DNA of 64,000 nucleotides from Aricia agestis. Lineage: Eukaryota > Arthropoda > Insecta > Lepidoptera > Lycaenidae. The translations under genes were made by a program, and so were the position numbers. The notes beneath the pieces were generated by a model. The model was not told the origin of the DNA, did not search any database, and saw nothing but the letters and a program-made list of their open reading frames with translations. Each line of letters opens with the position of its first letter. The first letter of the stretch is position 1. The stretch covers positions 1,242,501-1,306,500 of the forward strand of contig NC_056422.1 in NCBI RefSeq assembly GCF_905147365.1, written 5' to 3'. Below are positions 54,765 to 64,000 of the stretch, in pieces.

Positions 54765-54840
54765 GCGTGTAGCGCATGGCGTAACATGCACGTAGAACAT
54801 ACGTACCACTGCCGTAGCGCATGCTATGAAATGCTACGCT
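54765..54840. repeat. Short GTAGCGCATG cluster
   Basis: GTGTAGCGCATGGCGTAACA, GCCGTAGCGCATGCTATG and AATGCTACGC give five or six GTAGC/GCTAC words in 75 bp. Confidence 0.55.
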
Positions 54841-54880
54841 TTGTTAGTTACATAATAATATTATTATCTTAGATATCTTA

Positions 54881-55075
54881 TGGCGGCTCTCGACATAGGC
54901 GAACGCGTTGGCCAACGCGTCTGCAGACGCGTTGGCCCAATGTGTAGAACGGGCGTTCGCGCGTTGGCCAACGTCTAAATACCTACGGCCAACGCGCGAA
55001 CGCCCGTTCTACACATTGGGCCAACGCGTCTGCAGACGCGTTGGCCAACGCGTTCGCCTATGTCGAGAGCCGCCA
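54881..55075. mobile_element. 195-bp near-perfect palindromic MITE, TTA duplication
   Basis: Paired arms (54874-54969 and 54987-55082, counting a few flanking bases) match at 95 of 96 positions around a 17-nt spacer. The element ends TGGCGGCTCTCGACATAGGC are flanked by TTA (54878-54880, 55076-55078). Each arm contains smaller palindromes, CGCGTTGGCCAACGCG and CGCGTCTGCAGACGCG. The 76-codon ORF across it is not a gene. Confidence 0.92.
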
Positions 55076-55099
55076 TTAGATAGACTATATTATATCTTC

Positions 55100-55250
55100 T
55101 TCTTCTTATATATAAAAATGGATTTTCAAATGTGTTAGTAACGCTAAAACTCGAAAACCGCTGAACGGATTGGGCTGATTTTAGTCTTAAAATATTCGTA
55201 GAATTCCAGGGAAGGTTTTAAAGTGACACGAAGTTCACCGGGACAGCTAG
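55100..55250 (+). mobile_element. Helitron-like element, family H3, short copy
   Basis: TATATATAAAAATGGATTTT near the start, AAAACTCGAAAACCGCTGAA inside, GTTCACCGGGACAGCTAG|T at the end. Confidence 0.6.
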
Positions 55251-56426
55251 TATTATATATTATTGTTTTTGGATGGATTTTATAGCATAAAATTTTATAT
55301 ATTGGTTGTGATATTATTAAAACTAGCTAACCCGGCAAACTTTGTTTTGCCATATATATTATTTTGGGTATGAAAATAGACATCAATCGATTCACTAATA
55401 GACTAGTATCGAGTAATCGAGTGATGTCTATTGCCATACCCGATACAAATACATCAAAATCGGTCCAGTCTTACGGTGGAGTTTAATAGTACAAATATGT
55501 ATAAGATAAAAAATATAATTCCCCAAGTTAATATTAAAGCGAATGTGGGAGTAAAATAAATTAAGTTTTTCTTCCAAATTTTGAAAATTGTTTTTATCAT
55601 TCGCAGTAACTAACATTTGTTACGTCTTATTTATGGAACCGTTTGCGAGAAATATTCTCCTTTATACAAATAAAAACAGGACAAGGAATTCTCAATATAT
55701 CTGCAAACATTGTTTTATTAAAGTACTTTACTTTCTGAACTATTTATAACGTAGCTACGTCTAAAAACGTTTTTGTTGAGAAATTGAATTTCGATTGCGA
55801 ATAAGGGTTTTCGAATCACTAATGCCCTTAGCGATAAAAGAACCCGTTCTGACTGATATTAAGCGAAATTCGGTGGCTTCGTTTTGTAACAGATCAGTCC
55901 CCTTAGACAAATCTCTTTCGTTAAAAACGATGACGAAATTCGTTATCAAAATGTACGCGGTTTGACATAAGTAATCGCTAAATGACATTTCGTTTGCGAA
56001 GACTAATATCAAATCCCATACATTAGTCCAATAAAATTACGGCTCAAAATGGGTTAAATAAACATGAACGAACACAGTTTAGGGATTTTACGGATCGATA
56101 GGGGGGTGTATTCTGAGCATAAATTCCAATTTGAGGGGTTCTACTGAGGTCAGCTCAAGGTCATTTCGATGGAAACGCGTTTAATTCGATATCTCGAGAA
56201 TGATCAGTGTTAGGCAAAAAACTGTAGAAACCTTTTCCCTTCCAAATTAAATTTACTAACTTTTTTACGTGAAACTTTTTTTAACATTAATATTTTTTTA
56301 TTAGACTTGGATAATTAAAGTTTTGCTAGACCCCGATTCTGTTATTAAGAAAGCTTTGTTCAAGCCCAAGTCAAACAACAAAACAGTAAGTATTCTCATA
56401 TACATCAAACAAAAGTCTAAAGACAT
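55251..56426. other. No recognised feature
   Basis: Non-coding; ORFs up to 86 codons lack domains. Confidence 0.45.
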
Positions 56427-56531
56427 TTTTAGGGTTCCGTACCCAAAGGGTAAAAACGGAACCCTATTACTATGCCTTCGTGGACTGTCCGTCTGTCTGT
56501 CTGTCTGTCTCCAGGCTGTATCTCAAGAACC
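56427..56531 (-). repeat. Repeat family P, 3' fragment
   Basis: AGGGTTCCGTACCCAAAGGG and GTCTGTCTGTCTGTCTCCAG are the complement of the P 3' end. Only about 105 bp are present. Confidence 0.8.
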
Positions 56532-56701
56532 TTTTTATTTTGGAAATGACCATTCAGAACACATTGACTTTAGTACATTTTAGAGGACTATATTTCAAAA
56601 ATAGAATCGGAACGAGGTAAATAAAAATGACTTCTAAAATCGACTCTCTAAGCAGTAAACGATTAAAAATCTCGACATAAATCTAAATAAAAAAAAAAAT
56701 T

Positions 56702-56963
56702 GACGACCTCTGAGGCTCAGTGGTGAGCGCGTTGGTAGCTCAAGCCGGGGGTCGCGGGTTCGAATCCCGCCGACGGAACAAAAAGTTTTCAATGTTCCCG
56801 GGTCTGGATGTGTATTAAATATGTGTATGATATAATAAAAATCTTAAATATATTATGTATAGTACAAGTATTAAATATATTTCCGTTGTCTGGTACCTGT
56901 AACACAAGTCCTTCAGGTACTTAGCACGGGGCCAGACTGACGTGGTGTGAAGCGTCCATAGAT
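56702..56963 (+). mobile_element. tRNA-derived SINE, family T, full plus-strand copy
   Basis: GACGACCTCTGAGGCTCAGT (A box region), GGGGGTCGCGGGTTCGAATC (B box), a conserved middle (GTGTATTAAATATGTGTATG) and the end GTGGTGTGAAGCGTCCATAG. The head resembles a tRNA, but the arms do not form a full cloverleaf with CCA context. Confidence 0.88.
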
Positions 56964-57332
56964 AAAAAAAAGTCACTAAAGGTTTCCTAGAAACGAAGCT
57001 ATATTATCACGACCAAGAACTATCTAAATGAAATGATGAATACCATTCTAAAATCCTACCCTCAGAGCTGAAGACTAGAATCTACCATAATAGACAAGGA
57101 TGATAGCTAAGTATAGTATTCTCAGAAATACGTTACCGGCAAAAGGGCAGATCTATTCACATCTTAGACCGAGACTTATCTATTAATACTTCACGTTGCT
57201 TAGATAGCACTAAGGTTTGCAATTTGTATTGCCTCCTACATAAGTATTGGCACGTGCAGCTATTACGTATAAGATAAAATATGTATAAGGTGTGGTAGAA
57301 TAAACTGCGAATATTTTAGGCATATGATCATC
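56964..57332. other. No recognised feature
   Basis: Non-coding. Confidence 0.45.
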
Positions 57333-57370
57333 TGCCTAATTATCTTTACTTAAGTAAAGATAATTAGGCA
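57333..57370. repeat. 38-bp perfect palindrome
   Basis: TGCCTAATTATCTTTACTT followed at once by its exact complement; no loop. Confidence 0.95.
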
Positions 57371-57680
57371 AAAAAATAATTGATATACTCGAGAAATAAT
57401 TAAACTTTGCGTAGGGCGGAAAGTCACCCATACCATACATAAGTATGACAAACATTTCTCGTCTCAGCGTCTATAACTAAATGGTAGATCAAAACATGCC
57501 TCCTCATCCTATTAATTATTATTATTAAATAATTTCTATGTTACAAGCCTATTGAAAATCTAACATCAATCATACAAAAACCCAAAATATGTGATAATAT
57601 ATATTATATAACATTCAAATCATATTCAACGCTCTGTTACAATAAAACGTCAGAACTAAACATTCGTCCCTATCTTGCGG
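57371..57680. other. No recognised feature
   Basis: AT-rich non-coding DNA. Confidence 0.45.
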
Positions 57681-57700
57681 GGCTCCTTATCGCTCCCTCA

Positions 57701-57810
57701 CCGCCCCCCGCTTCCTCACCGCCCCCGGCACGGGCGAGGGGGCGGTGGGGAAGCGGGGGGCGGCCATTGATCGGTGACGTCACGCCGCTAGCGCGTGCCG
57801 GCCGGCGTGG
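57701..57810. promoter_or_regulatory. GC-rich inverted repeat with a TGACGTCA site, possible promoter
   Basis: CCGCCCCCCGCTTCCTCACC onward (57701-57726) is mirrored at 57738-57763 with one mismatch. A perfect CRE-type TGACGTCA (57775-57782) and GCCGGCCGGCG follow. It may be a promoter island or a GC-rich foldback. The overlapping minus ORF is composition-driven. Confidence 0.3.
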
Positions 57811-59075
57811 GCCTACATGGAATACTGACCTGGAAATGAATCCAGGACTATGAAAATAGGCTTTGTATGAACGCGAAAGCCTAACACGACACTTGGATGT
57901 ATTTGCAAATTTTCTCATGAAACCAGCGATGTTAGAAATCAAAAACGTATGGATTTTGAAGCACGCGCTACGTCATTTCGCGACGCTTGAGTGTGTTCCA
58001 AAATTGTATCCAGTATTTATTAGCCAAATAACATAATGCGATAATCGGATCCCCACACTAGGCAATGTCTGTCTTGTGAGGACGAGGCATGATGAACTAT
58101 TTAGTATCAATGGACTAAATCAACGCCATACACTGTTGATTCGTTCCACAATATACGCCAGTGCATTGACGTATACGTTTTTGTTAGGATGTCATTGTAA
58201 TACGTCTCTTTTCTCACGATTTCATAACTCACGCGGCAAGCCTCGTGCATTTCTTTCTTACAGCTGATATACGTCAATTTCGGCAATCTGACGGAATACT
58301 GACGTAAAGCGTGAATAAATCTTTTCCCAGTGCGATGAGGAAGCAGGAATCAATACCAACCACGTGCGTCCCTTTTGAGGGCTCCAACGGGTTACCGAGC
58401 CGGTCACGTGTTTATTGTGTACCACTTTACCCTAAAACCAAATATTTGTTTAAAAATTCCAACTCCTACCCATTCTAATATACTCAAAAATATATATGAC
58501 TGTATGTCTGTTTGTAACCTATGCACGCTGTACAGTATGTACAAGGTCTGGGCGAGTGAATTAAACACAGAATATTACGTATAACTGAACACTAGTACTC
58601 TGGTGATGGCTGGTGAAGAAGTGATCATCAGACCGAAGTCGAGCGACCACTCCAAGCACCCCCCACTACCTAAGTAAGCGTCATCTTTATTTATCAATAC
58701 ACTACACACGCTTTCAATGGGAGTTATGTTAATATACTTTTAGTTCCGGGAAGGACATAATTTTTTTGCGACAAAATGTATGGGCGCGATGAAAGGTTTT
58801 AGGTTAGATTTTAAGTTTGACCGTAGTATATCTTAGAGAACGAATTATTATAATGTTTCTGTCTTTTGGACTTAAAAATACAATTCCTTCAATTCCAATT
58901 AGCATAATTGAAGTTTACATAAAGAACAAATTTCCATTTTAGTAAAAACATTCTCAAAACTCGTAGTAAGCGTAGCGTAATATTTTCTAAGACCCCTATA
59001 ATGAGCTTGAGTTGAAATCTCAACGTTGAGTACACAATGAACTTTATAATTTCAGACTTACGTAGACAAAAGTCT
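57811..59075. other. No recognised feature
   Basis: Non-coding; ORFs up to 69 codons are unsupported. Confidence 0.45.
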
Positions 59076-59078
59076 TTA

Positions 59079-59263
59079 GCCCGGCCGCACATTGTCCGAA
59101 ATTTCTGATCAGAAACAGTTGAACGTCCGCGCTGTCTCTTACATTTTCTACTGAGCCGAGTGAGCTCGAACTCGCCGGAAGGATATTTCGGATAGTGTGC
59201 GGGGTGGCGGTCCGGCGAAACTCAACTGTTTCTGATCAGAATTCGGACAATGTGCGGCCGGGC
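59079..59263. mobile_element. 185-bp MITE with TTA duplication
   Basis: The ends GCCCGGCCGCACATTGTCCG and its complement, with TCTGATCAGAAACAGTTGA also mirrored (arms about 45 bp). TTA flanks both sides (59076-59078, 59264-59266). Confidence 0.88.
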
Positions 59264-59299
59264 TTAATGCTTTATATTTGTTACCAAAAAAAAATTAAT

Positions 59300-59513
59300 A
59301 GCTATGTCCACACTATGCAATTTCATCTTAAATTTTCGTCATCATCTTTTTATTCAACTTTCGTTTGGCATATTAAATAATTGAATGCGTCAAAACCCAC
59401 CCGCGTTGGAAAGAAAAGTGTCATAGCGTCGCAGGCATGCCTCACGTGCAATGTTGACTGCGCTATAACGCATACCCTTGATGAACAAAAGAAGGCACAG
59501 TGTGGACAAAGCT
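59300..59513 (+). mobile_element. MITE family V, copy 3
   Basis: AGCTATGTCCACACTATGCA at the left and GGCACAGTGTGGACAAAGCT at the right. The inside is diverged but keeps GTTGACTGCGCTATAACGCA. Confidence 0.8.
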
Positions 59514-59784
59514 ATTGGATTGGATTGTAACATACCTTTGTGATTTGTGATTTTAAATTGATTTCATGTTTAAATTTACACACTCATTTTGGTCATATTT
59601 TGTCCTTTAACTGCCTACCTAAACTCATCAAAATCGGTTCAGTCACAGTTTTGCATTTACGATAATAGCAAAGATTTTAATAAATAAAGAAAATAAACGC
59701 ATTCATAAAGCCTTAGAGACTTTCTACAAAGGAATACACAAGTAAAAGGAAATTTAATATTGAGCGTTTTCTAAATCGACAAAA
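59514..59784. other. No recognised feature
   Basis: Non-coding. Confidence 0.4.
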
Positions 59785-60119
59785 GAATCTGTCGCCGAGT
59801 TGCCGCATTGACGACAGAACAAATATTTACGGATTTGCAGCGTTTGTCCACTGCCCACGTCACCGACAAAATTTCAAATAAAATGCCACAAGCGGGCGAC
59901 ATGAAGCAACTGCTGACGACGTGTCGTCGCGACACTACTGGTTTCTATGTATGAATCTGTCGCCGAGTTGCCGCATTGACGACAGAACAAATATTTACGG
60001 ATTTGCAGCGTTTGTCCACTGCCCACGTCACCGACAAAATTTCAAATAAAATGCCACAAGCGGCGACATGAAGCAACTGCTGACGACGTGTCGTCGCGAC
60101 ACTACTGGTTTCTATGTAT
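59785..60119. repeat. 168-bp tandem duplication
   Basis: GAATCTGTCGCCGAGTTGCC onward is repeated at 59953 with one base lost (GCGGGCGAC to GCGGCGAC). CGTTTGTCCACTGCCCACGT inside resembles the end of family Q, so a transposon fragment was duplicated. Confidence 0.9.
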
Positions 60120-60226
60120 TTCTATGAAATACCCTGCGCAGCGTCAAGAAGCTAGCGACACTTTTCATAGAAATACATAGAAACCAGTAGTGTCGCGACG
60201 ACACGTCGTCTGCTGCCGCTTCATGT
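60066..60226. repeat. Inverted repeat, 64-bp arms
   Basis: 60066-60129 and 60163-60226 are near-perfect complements (ACGACGTGTCGTCGCGACAC, ACTGGTTTCTATGTATTTCT). The arms begin in the second tandem unit. The spacer is 33 nt. Confidence 0.88.
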
Positions 60227-60285
60227 AGCCGGCTTCTAATTGTACCTTTATTTATTTAATTTATTTATTTATGATGACCTAAGGC

Positions 60286-60490
60286 CTAGGCTATAGGTTT
60301 CCACCGACATCGAGATTATTTTGAACCGATAAAATGACAGTTTATGCCCTAGGAGGCAATTGGTTTTATTTTCTACCGACATTAGTCTAGCGACCCATGC
60401 CGTCGCTGCTAGGTCGTAAAGTGGCATTTCATTTGAATTTTTGTTCGCGACGTCCCGATGTCGGCAGCTGTGGACAAACGGCCTTAAGAT
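60286..60490. mobile_element. Family Q element, diverged copy
   Basis: TAGGTTTCCACCGACATCGA, TTTTCTACCGACATTAGTC and GTAAAGTGGCATTTCATTTG match 52862-53040 with many changes. Confidence 0.55.
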
Positions 60491-60559
60491 GGTTTCCATG
60501 CATAGTTTTGTACTCAGCTTTTACAATGTATTAAAAAAGTTTTGGTTATAAAGCTGGAT

Positions 60560-60868
60560 ACGTGGGAGAGCCATGCTTCGGCACGAATGGGCCGGCTCGA
60601 CCGGAGAAATACCACGTTCTCACAGAAAACCGGCGTGAAACAGCGCTTGCACTGTGTTTCGCCGAGTGAGTGAGTTCACCGGAGGCCCAATCCCCTACCC
60701 TATTCCCTTCTCTTCCCATTACTCCCCTCCCCGATTACCCTATTCCCTCTTAAAAGGCCGGCAACACACCTGCAGCTCTTCTGATGCTGCGAGTGTTTAT
60801 GGGCGACGGAAGTTGCTTTCCATCGGGTGACCCGTTTGCTCGTTTGCCCCCATGTTTCATAAAAAAAT
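60560..60868 (+). mobile_element. Poly(A)-tailed retroposon family M, copy 3
   Basis: ACGTGGGAGAGCCATGCTTC at the start, GCGTGAAACAGCGCTTGCAC hairpin, AAAAGGCCGGCAACACACCT, and CGTTTGCTCGTTTGCCCCCA with a poly(A) tail. Confidence 0.88.
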
Positions 60869-61042
60869 AATACTTAAGTTTCAGTCGATTTTGATAGCGA
60901 AATTAGAAACCAGAAAGGATTTGATAGAAAGCATCCATAATGTTCGACTTCTAAGGTTTTTGAAAGTTTATCTTTTCAATAGCGTTGTTGATTTGTTAAA
61001 TTTTTGAAGTTAGCCAATCATGAGCGCTAGTTAAATAGCAAA

Positions 61043-61480
61043 AATCGGCCAAGTGCGAGTCGGATTCGCATACGAAGGGGGGCCCGTTATACAGCTAAAG
61101 TAGGGAAAATAAATTGTTTTTTGTATATAGGGGGCCCCCCTTAATTATTTATTTTACTTTAATTTTATTATCAAATATTAAAGTACCTCACATATAATTG
61201 AGGACTTTGTGAAAATTTTCAAGTGTCTACAACTTACATAGTTCCATTATGGATTACGAGCCAAAAAGGTCAAAAATCACGTTTATTGTATGAGCCTTAA
61301 ATATTAACTTTATTTTGTTTTTAGTATTTGCTGTTATAGCGGCACCAGAAATATACAATCTGTGAAAATTTCAGAAGTCTAACTATAGCGGTTACTGAGA
61401 TAAAGCCTGGCGACAGACAGACAGATCACGAAGTCTCAGTACTATGGTCCCATTTTTACTCTTTGGGTACGGAACTCTAA
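61043..61480 (+). repeat. Repeat family P, copy 3
   Basis: AATCGGCCAAGTGCGAGTCG at the start, GGGTACGGAACTCTAA at the end. Inner sequence is conserved. Confidence 0.85.
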
Positions 61481-61481
61481 T

Positions 61482-61915
61482 AATCGGCCAAGTGCGAGTC
61501 AGACTCGCGCACGAAGGTTTCCGTACCATTATAGAGCAAAATTAGGCCAAAATTGTGTTTTTTGTACGGGAGCCCCTTTAATTTTTTTTAAATATTATTA
61601 CTAAATATTATAGTACACATATAACTGAGTACTTTGAAAAAATTCAAGTACCTACCTGTTGCCATTATTGATATAGAGCAAAAAAGACCAAAAAATCACG
61701 GTTGGCTCCCATACAACAACCGTGATTTTTTGGTCTTTTTAAATATTAATTTTATTTCGTTTTTAGTATTTGTTGTTATAGCGGCAACAGATATAGGTAC
61801 ATAGTCTATGTAAATTTCAACTCTCTAGCTATTACCGTTCTTGAGTTACAACCTGGAGACAGACAGACAGACGGACAGACGGACGGACGGAATTTTGGGT
61901 ACGGAACCCTAAAAA
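61482..61915 (+). repeat. Repeat family P, copy 4, in tandem with copy 3
   Basis: Follows copy 3 after a single base. It carries an expanded GACAGACAGACGGACAGACG tract and a 23-bp hairpin (61681-61703 with 61718-61740) absent from other copies. Confidence 0.85.
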
Positions 61916-62065
61916 TGAATTCCTGTCATAAAATTCCAGAAGGCATTTCTGATATGGCGCTTGGGGTGTGTTTCTTCCCTTACATACTAAAGTACATGTC
62001 TTTGGTACGCCGTAGAGGCGCTACGAGATTCCAACAATATGAAAGGTTTTGATAAAGGCTTCATC

Positions 62066-62300
62066 CGTACTAATATTATAAATGCGAAAGTGTCTGTCTG
62101 TCTGTATGTTATCTCTTCGATGAAAATAATGCTTTGTCCTTTTTGGTTCTTGTCAGTTCAGTCGTTTAAGCTTGACGAGGTAACAAACAGACACACTTTC
62201 GCATTTAAAATATTAGTAAGGATATTCAACTGTCATCTATCCGTACTAACATTATTAATGCAAAAATGTGTCCGTCTGTCTGTCTGTTACCCTGTTGTGT
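62066..62300. mobile_element. Helitron H2 ends, inverted pair plus a third
   Basis: ATCCGTACTAATATTATAAA at 62066 (plus) faces its complement at about 62200-62222, so two 5' ends point at each other. A third plus-strand 5' end (ATCCGTACTAACATTATTAA) starts near 62239 and is cut off by the hAT element at 62303. Confidence 0.6.
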
Positions 62301-62310
62301 CTGTAATTAC

Positions 62311-63347
62311 CAGAGGTCGGCGTAGGTAGTGCCATTTAGGGTGAATGACCTCAATTGTATATGTTAACATGGACATACCTCCGGGATCGCGGGATAAAAT
62401 CCCGCGTTCCGAATTATCGCGAATAATCAAGTATTTACTTTACAATTAATGAAAAAAAACGAGTTTTGAGTCATAATTTCGCCGGATAAAAAAGGCCTAA
62501 ATAAATGAGTCACTAAACGTTTTTCTACGTCTAATATTTCTTCAGCCATGTTTTGCTTAGTTGCCAGTATGAAAAAAAAAGATTACGCGTCAAAATCGAT
62601 ATCTATTATTTATTAACTAAACATAACTCTTTCTTTTTAATTATAATCCAAATTTATTTAATACCGCAGGAGCAAGACGTGGGTGGCCCGCACCCCGCAC
62701 ACAGCAAGCAGACACTTGCGAGTAGCGCATGGCTTGTTGTTCTGTGTGTAACATTTTTTTTGCGCGTGAGTCCAAAATATCCCATCCACACATAACAGAC
62801 GAAAAGAACAAAAAATGTTATATTTATTTGGATATAAGTAGTATATCGTAAAGCACTTTCAGGCTTGCCTGTGTTGCCTGCGAATGATCGCTCGGTTGTT
62901 TGCGTCGAATGTTTAACGGTGCCACTAAGCAAATTCATTATTGTTTATTGTTGTTTAAATATATTTTAAAAGAAAGTCAATATTTGATAAACATTAAATG
63001 GATTTTTATAATTAAACAATCAAATTATTTGCAGGTAACACAGGCAAGCCTGAAAGTGATCTACGATATACTACTTATATCCAAATAAATATAATCACAT
63101 TTCTGTTAATTTTTTACTTATTTGTTAATATAAAACTTATAATTATGATAAATAAATAAAAAACTAACAAATTATTTCTTTATGTACGTTTGTCACAATA
63201 TTTGTTGTTTAAATATCAAATTCTGAATGTATTTCCGATTATATATTATTTCAATGTGAATCCCAAAATCGCGGGATTGAGAGGCATGTCCACGTTATGC
63301 CGCGATTAACGAATCCCGCGGGATGGCACTACCTACGCCGACCACTG
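62311..63347. mobile_element. hAT-type non-autonomous element, 8-bp duplication
   Basis: The inverted ends CAGAGGTCGGCGTAGGTAGT and CAGTGGTCGGCGTAGGTAGT (right end read on the minus strand) differ at one position. They are flanked by the 8-bp direct repeat GTAATTAC (62303-62310 and 63348-63355). CAG-initial ends and 8-bp duplications of type NTNNNNAN are hAT characteristics. No transposase ORF is present in the 1037 bp. Both subterminal regions carry CGGGATT/AATCCCG words. Confidence 0.88.
62818..63094. mobile_element. Foldback nested in the hAT element
   Basis: TTATATTTATTTGGATATAA onward (62818-62882) is mirrored at about 63029-63094, including GGCTTGCCTGTGTT. Arms are about 65 bp, spacer about 147 bp. 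Confidence 0.85.
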
Positions 63348-63355
63348 GTAATTAC

Positions 63356-63571
63356 ACATGAATGGCCGCATCAACATGCTCAACACGCGCGCGTGGGACG
63401 CGTCGGATCGTGTCGGATCGCTTCGAATTAGTACGAATCGTTCCACGCGGGCGAGACATGCAAATCGGGTGTGACGATCGATCCGAACATTTATCATCGT
63501 TATGAAAATTGCTATTCGAGTTTCGTTGTAATGGTGGTAATCGCTTAGGACGTTTGTACGACGACAAGACA
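63356..63571. other. No recognised feature
   Basis: CpG-containing non-coding DNA with GTCGGATCG repeats near 63402. Small ORFs on both strands are not supported. Confidence 0.4.
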
Positions 63572-63718
63572 CTGTGGCTGTACCCACAATTCGCCAAACA
63601 TTCCTGCATCGCGCTATCGAAGTTTTCTGAGCGCGTCAGTATATATACGACAGCTGAAATGTATCACGTGGGCTCCGGCCTGAAGATCTTCCTTTAGCGT
63701 CGCCACGCTTATTCCACA
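63572..63718 (+). mobile_element. LTR related to the miniature LTR element
   Basis: TGTGGCTGTACCCACAATTC, then the TATATATACGAC promoter-like block and TATCACGTGGGCTCCGG, ending ATTCCACA. It aligns with 30793-30968 but lacks its GCTCGGTCGG segment. ACAC lies on each side, possibly a 4-bp duplication. The right-hand ACAC can also be read as part of the inverted LTR piece that follows. Confidence 0.75.
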
Positions 63719-64000
63719 ACACAAAGGAATATCCTCCGACCGAGCTGTTGTTGCTATGCTCAGTCAGGCCGAATCCGCAAGCGCCAAAGGGAATACCTTC
63801 CAACCTATCAAGCAGTTAAGATGTTTGGTCAAGCCGAATCCCTCATGCAGTTTGAGGCTTGATTCACCAATCTCAATGCTTGGATTCGAATGAGATTCCA
63901 CAACTTTCAGTTGCAACGACCAATAACAACGCGTACCGCGCTAAGCACTTAGATAACCGGGCGGTATTTTTCAAATCCGGGTCAACGAGCTATGCGAATA
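63713..64000. other. Inverted LTR fragment and unclassified flank
   Basis: 63713-63771, read on the minus strand (GGCCTGACTGAGCATAGCAA ... GGAATATT at its end region), resembles the CTGACCGAGCATAC...CTTCCTTTGTGG part of the LTR at 30793. Beyond it, GTCAGGCCGAATCC and GTCAAGCCGAATCC recur. No ORF. Confidence 0.5.

Noticed and set aside
54908..55138. 76-codon ORF
   Set aside because: It lies across a near-perfect palindrome, so it is an incidental translation of a MITE.

Overview
The window looks like intergenic or intronic DNA from a moth or butterfly (Lepidoptera). It is AT-rich, has no recognisable host gene, and is packed with short transposable elements of kinds known to be common in that order. 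These include Helitron-like elements that begin TC and end CTAG, tRNA-derived SINEs, a poly(A)-tailed retroposon with a GCTCGTTTGCCC 3' end, foldback MITEs, mariner/Tc1 elements and non-LTR retrotransposons. The species cannot be named. No rRNA gene, functional tRNA gene, operon or CRISPR array was seen. Repeat family letters and numbers (H1-H4, R, P, M, T, U, V, W, Q) are my own labels.

Only two reading frames look like intact proteins, and both belong to transposons. One is a 975-residue endonuclease/reverse transcriptase of a non-LTR retrotransposon (13304-16231). The other is a mariner transposase with a complete DD34D triad (about 46508-47560), inside an element with perfect 27-bp inverted repeats and TA target duplications (46334-47625). 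Two broken genes are clear: a Tc1 DD34E transposase with a stop and a frameshift (34246-35278), and the 3' end of a second non-LTR element (26156-27195), of which a shorter inverted piece lies at 28631-28803.

Layout: 1-12.8 kb holds scattered MITEs, a GCTACG-rich array and two copies of repeat P. 12.8-17.5 kb holds Helitron H1, the intact LINE and an H3 Helitron with a nested foldback. 20-31 kb is a cluster of Helitrons, several nested or abutting, followed by a 657-bp miniature LTR element. 32-39 kb contains retroposon M, a Tc1 element nested in Helitron H4, and two SINE types. 39-46 kb has MITEs, a split Helitron and a composite Helitron. 46-48 kb is the mariner. 48-60 kb is rich in minisatellites and foldbacks, including a double-hairpin foldback at 52136-52481. 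60-64 kb has a tandem P pair, a hAT-type element with an 8-bp duplication, and an LTR related to the miniature element at 30.3 kb.

The elements do not form a pathway. What can be read is insertion history: target duplications (TA, TTA, TCTT, an 8-bp and an 11-bp one) and uninterrupted second copies inside the same window make several nested insertions interpretable. Coordinates were read by eye; ends marked approximate may be off by tens of bases.
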